DNA of 64,000 nt from Bacillus_P idriensis_A (lineage in GTDB: Bacteria > Bacillota > Bacilli > Bacillales > Bacillaceae). Positions 36,309-43,673 of this stretch are shown here, in pieces (the first letter of the stretch is position 1; every line of letters starts with the position of its first letter). The notes beneath the pieces were generated by a model. It was given only the letters and a program-made list of their open reading frames with translations, was not told the origin of the DNA and made no database searches. The translations under genes were made by a program, and so were the position numbers. The stretch covers positions 93,252-157,251 of the forward strand of contig NZ_JBCMYF010000017.1 in NCBI RefSeq assembly GCF_050483325.1, read 5' to 3'.

Positions 36309-36342
36309 AACACACCATTCATTGTTGAATGGTGTGTTTTGC
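36309..36342 (+). terminator. Terminator after the 58-aa gene
   Basis: AAAACACACCATTCA / TGAATGGTGTGTTTT with a tiny loop: a near-perfect long stem ending in T residues. Confidence 0.9.
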
Positions 36343-36352
36343 TATGATGGGG

Positions 36353-36560
36353 AATCGTACCCTTTAAAAATGAATGTTGGTTTTAGGGGGTAAGAAAGCG
36401 AGTGAATCGTGCCCTCGAAAACTGAATATCGATTACAGAGGGTAAGAAAGCGGTGAAATCGTACCCTCGAAAACTGATATGTTGGTTTTAGGGGGTAAGA
36501 AAGCGAGTGAATCGTACCCTCGAAAACTGAATATCGATTTCAGAGGGAAATAAACCACTT
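36353..36560. repeat. Tandem array A, 52-bp period, four units
   Basis: AATCGTACCCT-like starts occur at 36353, 36405, 36457 and 36510 (steps of 52, 52 and 53). Each unit carries an inverted repeat, best TACCCTC...GAGGGTA, with an inner CTGAA/TTCAG pair in some units, followed by AAGAAAGCGAGTG. The last unit decays into sequence before the gltT terminator. No spacers and no ORF. Confidence 0.85.
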
Positions 36561-36566
36561 AAATAA

Positions 36567-36594
36567 AAAACCCCCAGAAAAATCTCCGGGGGCA
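36567..36594 (-). terminator. Terminator after gltT
   Basis: On the minus strand, CCCCC / GGGGG around a 12-nt loop followed by TTTTTT, 9 nt past the gltT stop. Confidence 0.8.
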
Positions 36595-36602
36595 GCCAAA
36601 TT

Positions 36603-37865
36603 TTATGCACTTGCTTTCATCACTTCGTCCGCTTTAATACGGTTGTATTTTCCTTCTGATTTTGACATGACAATCGCAGCCAATGTATTTCCAACTAAGT
36701 TAACTACTGTACGCGCCATGTCCATGATGCGGTCAACACCTGCAATAAAGGCAAGTCCTTCTGCAGGAATTCCGATGGTCCCAAGGGTAGCAAGCAGGAC
36801 TACGAATGATGTGCCTGGAACTGCAGCCATGCCTTTTGAAGTGACCATCAAGACTAAGATCAGCGTCAATTGCTGTACAATTGTCAATTCAATGCCGTAA
36901 ACCTGAGCAAGGAACAAGGCAGCGATTGCCTGATAGAGCACAGATCCATCGAGGTTGAAGGTGTAGCCAATCGGAACGACAAATGAAACGATTCCTTTAG
37001 GGCATCCCATCTTTTCAAGCTTTTCCATTATGCGGGGCAGGACAGTTTCAGAGCTGGATGTACTGAATGCCAGAAGTAATTCGTCCTTAATGTAGCGGAG
37101 GAGTGAAAAGATATTCACACCCGCCCATTTGGCAACTGCACCTAAAACAACGATCAAAAAGAATATCAGGGCAGCGTATACTAGCAAAACTAATTTTCCG
37201 AGAGACAATAAGGAATCAATCCCGAACTTGGACACGGTTACGCCAATTAGGGCAAACACACCAATCGGAGCCGCTTTCATCACGAGATTTACAACGTGGA
37301 ACATCGCGTGCGAGACGCCGTCAAAAAACTGAAGGACAGGTTTTCCCCGCTCCCCTATGGCTGCAACCCCAAGCCCAAACAGGACAGAGAAGAAGATAAT
37401 GGCAAGCATGTCTCCTTCAACGACAGATTTAAAAAAGTTTGTCGGAACGATATGAAGGAACGTTTCCGCTACCGATTTTTCACTTTGCTCCTCAGACGTA
37501 TCGACATACTGCTGAATATCAGTCTTTTGAGCAGACTCAAGGTCAACACCTTGACCAGGCTGGAAGACATTTGCAAGCAGTACTCCAAGAACAATCGCAA
37601 CAGTAGTAATGATTTCAAAATAAAGGATGGTTTTTCCGCCAAGCCTACCGACGTGTTTTCCATTGCCGGCACCGGCAACCCCGACAATTAAGCTGGAAAT
37701 GACAATGGGAATGACGATCATTTTAATTAACCGGAGAAATAAATCACCAAGCGGCTGCAGAAACGCTGCAACGCGCGGATCGTTAAACCAAACAACACCT
37801 ACCAAAATTCCTGCTATCAAACCGATGAAAATTTGGGAAGCCAGTCCCAATTTAAATTTCTTCAT
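36603..37865 (-). CDS. gltT: Proton/sodium-glutamate (aspartate) symporter, GltT-like
   Basis: 420 aa DAACS-family transporter with about eight transmembrane helices and two re-entrant hairpins. Key motifs: serine-rich AFSTSSSETVLP (HP1), GYTFNLDGS (TM7), TSKGMAAVPGTS (HP2) and DRIMDMARTVVNLVGN (TM8 substrate residues). It closely resembles B. subtilis GltT. ATG at 37865 follows the minus-strand SD AGAGGGGG. The frame is open further upstream, but that part is leader. The leader carries a riboswitch and terminator, listed separately. Confidence 0.92.
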   Translation of the reverse strand: MKKFKLGLASQIFIGLIAGILVGVVWFNDPRVAAFLQPLGDLFLRLIKMIVIPIVISSLIVGVAGAGNGKHVGRLGGKTILYFEIITTVAIVLGVLLANVFQPGQGVDLESAQKTDIQQYVDTSEEQSEKSVAETFLHIVPTNFFKSVVEGDMLAIIFFSVLFGLGVAAIGERGKPVLQFFDGVSHAMFHVVNLVMKAAPIGVFALIGVTVSKFGIDSLLSLGKLVLLVYAALIFFLIVVLGAVAKWAGVNIFSLLRYIKDELLLAFSTSSSETVLPRIMEKLEKMGCPKGIVSFVVPIGYTFNLDGSVLYQAIAALFLAQVYGIELTIVQQLTLILVLMVTSKGMAAVPGTSFVVLLATLGTIGIPAEGLAFIAGVDRIMDMARTVVNLVGNTLAAIVMSKSEGKYNRIKADEVMKASA

Positions 37866-37897
37866 GTATGTACCCCCTCTAAGTTGTCTGAAAATAC

Positions 37898-37933
37898 AAA
37901 AAAAGACCATTCTTAAGAAAGAAAGGTCTTTAT
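37898..37933 (-). terminator. Leader terminator upstream of gltT
   Basis: On the minus strand AAAGACC...GGTCTTT closes a long hairpin containing the palindrome TTCTTAAGAA and is followed by TTTTT. It lies between the riboswitch aptamer and the gltT SD, the position of an expression-platform terminator. Confidence 0.8.
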
Positions 37934-37949
37934 TTACTAAAGTTCTTTC

Positions 37950-38085
37950 TCTCAATAAAGCATACGGGGTTAACTGTCGGATTCGGGATTGAGAGTTCCC
38001 TGCCTTTGTTTAAAGGATTCACCCCAAGGTAAATGGATTACCAATTGCATGATTCCCCCGCTCTGGATAGATTAAGCTTGTTATT
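37950..38085 (-). ncRNA. c-di-AMP riboswitch (ydaO/yuaA type)
   Basis: The minus strand reads AGAGCGGGGGAA (complement of about 38054-38065), then TTGGGGTGAATC (38016-38027), AAAGGCAGGGAACTC, and CCCGAATCCGACAGTTAACC (37968-37987) followed by CCGT. These blocks, in this order, match my memory of the ydaO-yuaA (Rfam RF00379) consensus, which binds cyclic di-AMP and switches transcription off. A terminator follows. The control of a glutamate symporter is notable. No covariance search was run. Confidence 0.82.
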
Positions 38086-38118
38086 TATTTATGCAGTATA
38101 AAAAAACACACAAGATAT

Positions 38119-38148
38119 AATTTACTCTGACAAGCATCAATTTGTCAA
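38119..38148 (-). promoter_or_regulatory. Promoter for the riboswitch-gltT transcript
   Basis: On the minus strand, TTGACA (complement of 38143-38148), 18-nt spacer, TAAATT (38119-38124). It would start transcription about 25-30 nt before the aptamer. Confidence 0.55.
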
Positions 38149-38263
38149 TCTTTTAATGATGGATGGGGTGCTGATCAGTGTGAGAACAATCTCCGTTGGC
38201 GGTGTTTCCTGCTATTATGGTAAACTTAACAGTAACAACAGTCTGGAAAGAAGTTGAACCGTA

Positions 38264-39505
38264 ATGAAAGAGCAAAGCGGGCCAAGAGTCATTCTTCATG
38301 TGGACATGAACAGCTTTTATGCATCGGTTGAAATGGCATTTGATCCCGAACTCAGAGGAAAGCCGCTTGCCATTGCAGGGAACGTTGAAGAAAGAAAGGG
38401 AATTGTGGTTACTTGCAGTTACGAGGCCAGGGCTAAGGGAGTAAAAACAACCATGCCGCTTTGGCAGGCGAAACGCCATTGTCCTGAACTGATTGTGCGC
38501 AAACCAAATTTTGACCGCTACAGAAAAGCATCTAAAGCCATGTTCGATCTATTGCGGGAGTTTACCCATCTTGTAGAGCCCGTTTCAATTGATGAAGGTT
38601 ATATGGATTTAACGGAGTTTTTAAAGGAGGGAAATCCTCTTCAAATCGCAAAGACTATTCAGGACAGGCTGATGGAAGAGCTTTTGCTGCCTGCAAGCAT
38701 CGGCGTCGCACCTAATAAATTTCTCGCCAAAATGGCATCCAATATGAAAAAACCGCTTGGCATTACAGTACTCAGAAAGCGTGAACTGGATAAAACGCTT
38801 TGGCCGCTTCCTGTAAGCGAGATGCATGGGGTTGGCGAAAAAACCGCCGATAAATTAAGAACAATTGGTATTCAAACTATAAAGGACCTTGCTGATGCTG
38901 ATGCGATCGGGTTAAAGCAGCTTCTTGGAATTAATGGCGAAAGGCTGAAAAAAAGAGCGAACGGAATCGATGACAGAGAGGTAAACCCTGACTCTGTCTA
39001 CGATTTTAAAAGCATTGGAAATTCAACTACATTATCTAAAGATACAACAGAGCCGAGAATTATCTATGAAACACTGAACCGTCTGGCCCAATCGGTAAGC
39101 AGCAGAATGAAACGAAAGGATGTTCTCGGCACGAAAATCTTCACGACAATTCGCTATTCTGACAGAAGCACATTTACCCGGAGTAAAAAGCTGAACAGCT
39201 CCATTATAGAGAAAGAAGATATTTTTACACATGCTAAAGCTCTTTTTGATAAACATTGGACAGGTGAACCGATCCGTCTTCTTGGGATCACATGCCAGGA
39301 TCTCGTTTTGAAAGAGGAAGCATATAAGCAGCTGGATCTTTTTTCTTTTCAGGAGGATGCCAAAAAAGAACCGCTTTACAAAACCATTGAAGATATTAAT
39401 AGAAAATATGGCGGCAGCATGGTGAAACGCGGGATGAAAGTAGACAAATCAGAAGATGATAAAACAAGCGGCACAAGTTTTAATAAAGATTTTTTAAGGG
39501 AATGA
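38264..39505 (+). CDS. dinB: Y-family DNA polymerase IV (YqjH/PolY1-like)
   Basis: 413 aa translesion polymerase. Catalytic acidic residues in HVDMNSFYASVE and SIDEGYMDLT; steric region GVKTTMPLWQA; little-finger domain at about 240-345; C-terminal beta-clamp motif QLDLFSF near residue 365. It corresponds to B. subtilis YqjH, which also precedes gndA. The SD before ATG 38264 is weak (GAAAGAAG). No LexA box was seen in the upstream gap. Confidence 0.95.
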   Translation: MKEQSGPRVILHVDMNSFYASVEMAFDPELRGKPLAIAGNVEERKGIVVTCSYEARAKGVKTTMPLWQAKRHCPELIVRKPNFDRYRKASKAMFDLLREFTHLVEPVSIDEGYMDLTEFLKEGNPLQIAKTIQDRLMEELLLPASIGVAPNKFLAKMASNMKKPLGITVLRKRELDKTLWPLPVSEMHGVGEKTADKLRTIGIQTIKDLADADAIGLKQLLGINGERLKKRANGIDDREVNPDSVYDFKSIGNSTTLSKDTTEPRIIYETLNRLAQSVSSRMKRKDVLGTKIFTTIRYSDRSTFTRSKKLNSSIIEKEDIFTHAKALFDKHWTGEPIRLLGITCQDLVLKEEAYKQLDLFSFQEDAKKEPLYKTIEDINRKYGGSMVKRGMKVDKSEDDKTSGTSFNKDFLRE

Positions 39506-39622
39506 GCAAGGTGCTTTACTTGATAAAAGCAAGGCTCCTGTGTTATTTTACATGAAGAATCCATGTGCATGTATACATGAGCTCTGACTTTAAAAAAATT
39601 GATTGAGAAGGGAAGTAAAATT

Positions 39623-41035
39623 ATGTCAAAACAGCAAATTGGCGTCATCGGTTTGGCCGTCATGGGCAAAAACCTCGCTCTTAATATAGAAAGCCGCGGA
39701 TATTCCGTATCGGTTTATAATCGTTCTTCTGAAAAAACAGAGGAAATGCTGAAAGAAAACAGCGGTAAAAATCTTGTTGGTACATACAGCGTTGAAGAAT
39801 TTGTTCAATCACTTGAAACTCCCCGCAAAATTTTGTTAATGGTCAAAGCGGGCTTTGCAACAGATGCTACTATCGAACAATTGCTTCCTCATTTAAACAA
39901 AGGGGATATTTTAATTGACGGCGGAAACACGCTTTATACAGACACTCAGCGCCGCAACAAGGAGCTTGCCGAGAGCGGCATACATTTCATCGGCACTGGT
40001 GTATCCGGTGGCGAAGAAGGGGCTCTCAAAGGACCATCTATTATGCCTGGCGGACAGAAAGAAGCATTCGATCTAGTAAAACCTATTTTCGAAGCGATTT
40101 CTGCAAAAGTTGATGGAGATCCGTGTACTACATATATCGGCCCTGATGGTGCCGGCCATTACGTGAAAATGGTTCATAACGGCATTGAATACGGTGACAT
40201 GCAGCTGATTTCAGAAGCTTATTTCATTTTAAAAAATGTTCTTGGTTTATCTGCAGAGGAGTTGCATGAAGTATTTGCAGACTGGAATCAAGGCGAGCTT
40301 GACAGCTATTTAATTGAAATCACAGCCGACATCTTCACGAAAACAGATGAAGAGACAGGCAAGCCTCTAGTAGATGTTATCTTGGATACTGCAGGCCAAA
40401 AGGGTACTGGAAAATGGACAAGCAAAAGCGCTCTTGATTTAGGTGTTCCTCTGCCGATTATTACTGAGTCTGTATTTGCACGCTTCATTTCTGCCATGAA
40501 GGATGAGCGGGTGAAAGCAAGCAAAATCTTATCAGGACCTGCAGCTGTTTCTTATGAAGGCGACAAAGCAGAATTGATTGAAGTTGTGCGCAAAGCACTT
40601 TATATGAGTAAAATCTGTTCTTATGCACAAGGTTTCGCTCAAATGAGAGCTGCTTCAGATGAATACAAGTGGGATCTTCAGTACGGCGATATCGCCATGA
40701 TTTTTAGAGGCGGCTGCATCATTCGCGCTGCATTCCTGCAAAAAATCAAAGACGCATATGACCGTGATGCAGACCTTGCAAACCTGCTGCTTGATCCATA
40801 CTTTAAAGAAATTGCAGAAAGCTACCAGGGAGCACTCCGCAAGGTCTTAACAGTTGCGATTGAGCAAGGAGTACCTGTGCCTAGCTTCTCAGCTGCGCTA
40901 TCATACTATGACAGCTACCGTACAGAAACGCTTCCTGCCAACCTCATTCAGGCACAGCGCGATTACTTTGGAGCTCATACTTATCAGCGTACAGATAAAG
41001 AAGGTATTTTCCATACAGAATGGATGTCTAAGTAA
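39623..41035 (+). CDS. gndA: 6-phosphogluconate dehydrogenase (decarboxylating)
   Basis: 470 aa. Rossmann motif GVIGLAVMGKNLALNI; substrate and catalytic segments GTGVSGGEEGALKGPSIMPGG and HNGIEYGDMQLI; C-terminal RTDKEGIFHTEW. It oxidises 6-phosphogluconate to ribulose-5-phosphate with NADP+. ATG at 39623 follows GAAGGGAAG. Zwf, which supplies the pathway, is encoded 4 kb downstream on the other strand. Confidence 0.96.
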   Translation: MSKQQIGVIGLAVMGKNLALNIESRGYSVSVYNRSSEKTEEMLKENSGKNLVGTYSVEEFVQSLETPRKILLMVKAGFATDATIEQLLPHLNKGDILIDGGNTLYTDTQRRNKELAESGIHFIGTGVSGGEEGALKGPSIMPGGQKEAFDLVKPIFEAISAKVDGDPCTTYIGPDGAGHYVKMVHNGIEYGDMQLISEAYFILKNVLGLSAEELHEVFADWNQGELDSYLIEITADIFTKTDEETGKPLVDVILDTAGQKGTGKWTSKSALDLGVPLPIITESVFARFISAMKDERVKASKILSGPAAVSYEGDKAELIEVVRKALYMSKICSYAQGFAQMRAASDEYKWDLQYGDIAMIFRGGCIIRAAFLQKIKDAYDRDADLANLLLDPYFKEIAESYQGALRKVLTVAIEQGVPVPSFSAALSYYDSYRTETLPANLIQAQRDYFGAHTYQRTDKEGIFHTEWMSK

Positions 41036-41042
41036 TGAAAGA

Positions 41043-41076
41043 AACACGGAGCGGAATGCTCCGTGTTTTTTTTATG
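41043..41076 (+). terminator. Terminator after gndA
   Basis: AACACGGAGC / GCTCCGTGTT with a 5-nt loop followed by a T run. Confidence 0.9.
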
Positions 41077-41205
41077 TTTCTAAAAAGAGGAACAACCTTA
41101 ATTTGTATTCTCAACGTGCGCACAATAAGTTAAACCAGTAAAGGCAAAAAAACACATGAAACTCTTTAACGAGGGCGATCATGTGTTTTTTAACGTAAAT
41201 CTTTT

Positions 41206-41383
41206 TTAACGATAAACAAAGTCTGCGTGCATTCGCGGACCAACTTTGTGTATTGTAATAGTTTTCTAGTCCGGCAGGCTGCTGAAATGTGTCTGGATAA
41301 AAGGCGACTTTTGTTTCGGCGGTAAAGTTGAAATGCTGCCAGCGTCTGGCGACAAGAGACTGAATGGATTTTGTGTGTTTCAC
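41206..41383 (-). pseudogene. Possible frameshifted small gene with its own terminator
   Basis: On the minus strand a frame opens at GTG 41383 (MKHTKSIQSLVARRWQHFNF...PDTFQQPAGLE). In the next frame, K-TITIHKVGPRMHADFVYR runs to a TAA at 41206-41208, about 14 nt before a strong minus-strand hairpin and T run (about 41147-41192, AAAAACACATGA / TCATGTGTTTTT). One extra base near 41270 would join the two. The hairpin position argues that the second frame is the true C-terminus. No SD was seen and the family is unknown. Confidence 0.35.
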
Positions 41384-41475
41384 AACAAAAACATTATAAA
41401 AATAAATAAATATTTATTGTAAATCAATAAATAATATGTTAAATTCAAATTGAAAATATTTCGTGGGGTGATTTG

Positions 41476-41958
41476 ATGGATCGGGGAACAACACTTTTTT
41501 TAAAGATAGCTGTCATTCTAATTGGAATTCCAGTTCTTGCTTTGTGCATTTTTTTGGTGCCGGAGATAGCGGCTTTTGCAGCGGAATTGTATCCAGATCT
41601 TGCTTATTTGCAATATCTCGTTCTAATTGATTTGTATGCTTCGGCGATACCTTTTTATTTTGCTCTGTATCAGGCTTTTAAACTTTTAAGCTATATCGAC
41701 AGGAATGAAGCATTCTCGGAATTATCTGTAGCAGCTTTAAAGAAAATAAAATTCTGTGCTTTCAGTATTAGTATCCTGTATGGACTGGGAATGCCCCTGT
41801 TCTATCTCATGGCGGAGATGGACGACGCCCCGGGCATCCTATTAATCGGATTGGTCATCATCTTTGCTTCATTTGTAGTTGCGGTGTTTGCAGCTGTTCT
41901 CCAAAAGCTATTAAAAGAGGCAATTGATATAAAATCAGAAAATGATTTAACGGTCTGA
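41476..41958 (+). CDS. yoaS: DUF2975 four-helix membrane protein (YoaS-like)
   Basis: 160 aa with four predicted membrane helices (about 8-28, 42-64, 92-112 and 118-140) and YIDRNEAFSE between helices 2 and 3, typical of DUF2975. ATG 41476 is preferred over TTG 41473, with GGGGTG upstream. It is followed 10 nt later by a small XRE regulator, the yoaS-yozG pairing of B. subtilis. Function unknown; the pair resembles membrane-protein/regulator modules. Confidence 0.85.
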   Translation: MDRGTTLFLKIAVILIGIPVLALCIFLVPEIAAFAAELYPDLAYLQYLVLIDLYASAIPFYFALYQAFKLLSYIDRNEAFSELSVAALKKIKFCAFSISILYGLGMPLFYLMAEMDDAPGILLIGLVIIFASFVVAVFAAVLQKLLKEAIDIKSENDLTV

Positions 41959-41968
41959 GGTGAATAAC

Positions 41969-42187
41969 ATGGCGATTATAATCAATATTGACGTGATGCT
42001 GGCTAAAAGGAAAATGAGCGTAACCGAACTTTCGGAGAGGGTTGGTATAACAATGGCTAATCTTTCCATTTTGAAAAATGGGAAGGCAAAGGCCATTAGG
42101 CTTTCAACATTAGAGGCGATTTGCAAGGCTTTAGAGTGTCAGCCGGGAGATCTTTTAGAATACCGAAGTGATGATGACACCAACTAA
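41969..42187 (+). CDS. yozG: XRE-family HTH regulator (YozG-like)
   Basis: 72 aa, little more than a Cro/C1-type helix-turn-helix: MSVTELSERVGITMANLSILKNGKAKAIRLSTL, followed by LECQPGDLLEY. ATG 41969 lies 8 nt after GAGG (a GTG at 41960 overlaps it). Small regulators of this type commonly partner DUF2975 proteins, and it probably regulates this operon. Confidence 0.88.
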   Translation: MAIIINIDVMLAKRKMSVTELSERVGITMANLSILKNGKAKAIRLSTLEAICKALECQPGDLLEYRSDDDTN

Positions 42188-42229
42188 ACAGGACGCACAT
42201 TTTATTCAGAAAAAATGGAGGCAAAAGTC

Positions 42230-43021
42230 ATGAGAGCAATCAAACAACTCGTTCGTTTTGGATGGGAGCAGGCCCTGTCATGTTTGTTTCCTGTCGTTAT
42301 TTTTGCCTCTTTGGCGATTACACAAATCCTGCCGCTTCCTCTCCTGCCGCGGTATGACTGGCTGCTCCTCATCTGCCTTCTGATGCAGTGGGGGATGGTG
42401 CGTTCCGGGCTTGAAACACGTGATGAACTAAAGGTTATCACCTTATTTCACCTTATCGGGCTTGCTCTTGAAATTTTTAAGGTGCATATGGGCTCCTGGT
42501 CGTATCCAGAGGAAGGATATTTTAAAATCCTTGGGGTACCTTTATACAGCGGATTCATGTATGCAAGTGTAGCGAGTTATCTTTGCCAGGCGTGGAGGAG
42601 GCTTAAAGTTGAGCTTGTTAAATGGCCGCCGTTCTTGGCAGTTGTATCTCTTGCCGCTGCCATATATTTAAATTTTTTTACGCACCACTATTGGATTGAC
42701 GTCCGCTTTTGGCTATTTGGACTTGTAATAATCGTCTTTTGGCAATCAAGGGTTACATACGAGGTAGGTGGAACACGTTACCGTATGCCGCTAGTCCTCT
42801 CTTATGTACTCATCGGCTTTTTTATATGGATAGCCGAAAATATCGCAACGTTTTTTGGAGCCTGGGAATATCCAAACCAAACCGATGCATGGAGTCTCGT
42901 TCATATTGGAAAGGTCAGTTCATGGCTTCTATTAGTGATTGTCAGCTTTCTTATAGTAGCGACGTTAAAGCAGGTTAAGGGGAAAAGTTCCACTGGGATA
43001 GACGCTGGTCAAAGTTTATAA
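42230..43021 (+). CDS. yoaT: DUF817 integral membrane protein (YoaT-like)
   Basis: 263 aa with about eight membrane helices and the conserved segments KVHMGSWSYPEEGYFKI, PLYSGFMYASVASYLCQAWRR and FGAWEYPNQ, typical of DUF817. ATG at 42230 follows GGAGG (42217-42221) by 8 nt, so the in-frame ATG at 42215 is rejected. It completes a yoaS-yozG-yoaT cassette. In B. subtilis these genes lie elsewhere on the chromosome, so the cassette appears to have moved as a unit. Confidence 0.85.
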   Translation: MRAIKQLVRFGWEQALSCLFPVVIFASLAITQILPLPLLPRYDWLLLICLLMQWGMVRSGLETRDELKVITLFHLIGLALEIFKVHMGSWSYPEEGYFKILGVPLYSGFMYASVASYLCQAWRRLKVELVKWPPFLAVVSLAAAIYLNFFTHHYWIDVRFWLFGLVIIVFWQSRVTYEVGGTRYRMPLVLSYVLIGFFIWIAENIATFFGAWEYPNQTDAWSLVHIGKVSSWLLLVIVSFLIVATLKQVKGKSSTGIDAGQSL

Positions 43022-43037
43022 CTGCAAATCAATGATT

Positions 43038-43068
43038 AAAGGTTCTGGACCTGAGTCCGACCTTTTTC
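43038..43068 (+). terminator. Terminator after yoaT
   Basis: AAAGGT-TCT-GGAC / GTCC-G-ACCTTT stem with an internal bulge, then TTC. Ends the cassette. Confidence 0.75.
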
Positions 43069-43194
43069 TATTGCCTGTTTCATTAAAGTTTCAGGCTCTT
43101 TTCGTAAGGATTGTTGCTTTTAGGCTAGAAGTTATAACCATAAGTGAATGCAGCAAAAGCAACTTGACTTCTTCTGGAGAATAGAGGGAATTGG

Positions 43195-43320
43195 TTGATT
43201 CCATTTTACAGCTGCCGTTCTGGAATTTTGTTCTCATAGCGTGCGGTTGATTCCACTTTTCCGTGCAAAAACCTAAATCGTGGAATCATAACATGCATTT
43301 GATTCTACTTCGCTCCACAA
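43195..43320. repeat. Tandem array B, 52-bp period, two to three units
   Basis: TTGATTC-(C/T)-A starts occur at 43195, 43247 and 43299, exactly 52 bp apart. Each unit holds an inverted repeat, GATTCCA...TGGAATC. The sequence differs from arrays A and C but the period is the same. A longer inverted region (GTTGCTTTT / AAAAGCAAC, about 43109-43162) lies just upstream. The rest of the 43022-43673 gap has no convincing gene. Confidence 0.7.
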
Positions 43321-43485
43321 TAACCAAATTTATTGAGGGAAACCAAAAACTACAATTTATGCGAAAACAGCCAATTTTTAAAACCAGCCGAAATGAAAAC
43401 AGTATTCTAACGGAGTGGTCAAACCCGCTTACATTATTATTTATACCTAGGCTTATCCTGTTTTGGAAGCCAATTAAACAGTTAG

Positions 43486-43518
43486 GGGCTTAACCAGAAC
43501 AAGGTTAGCCTTTTTTTA
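43486..43518 (+). terminator. Orphan terminator
   Basis: GGCTTAACC / GGTTAGCC with a 7-nt loop and seven T residues. No convincing gene lies upstream. It may end a non-coding or decayed transcription unit. Confidence 0.65.
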
Positions 43519-43603
43519 TGCAAATAAATATTCTCAGTTAGATTTCAGTCAAAACGGAGTCCGTCAGGCTATGATTGTCCGGTATTTTTGTGATGCAAAT
43601 TAG

Positions 43604-43631
43604 TTGACGTATTCGGCCGGCGGAGTATATA
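43604..43631 (+). promoter_or_regulatory. Candidate promoter for the MFS exporter
   Basis: TTGACG (43604-43609), 16-nt spacer containing the GC-rich inverted sequence CGGCCGGCGG, TATATA (43626-43631), 42 bp before the gene. The palindromic spacer could be an operator. Confidence 0.5.
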
Positions 43632-43673
43632 TTTCTTTAGGTAAACGAAATAATTAGCTGAAGGCGGGATCGC

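Noticed and set aside
37950..38085. SAM (S-box) riboswitch upstream of gltT
   Set aside because: The S-box core sequences are absent, while the conserved blocks fit the ydaO class.
43263..43493. 76-codon ORF in the repeat-rich gap
   Set aside because: It crosses array B units, has no SD and no protein-like pattern, and ends inside a terminator by chance.
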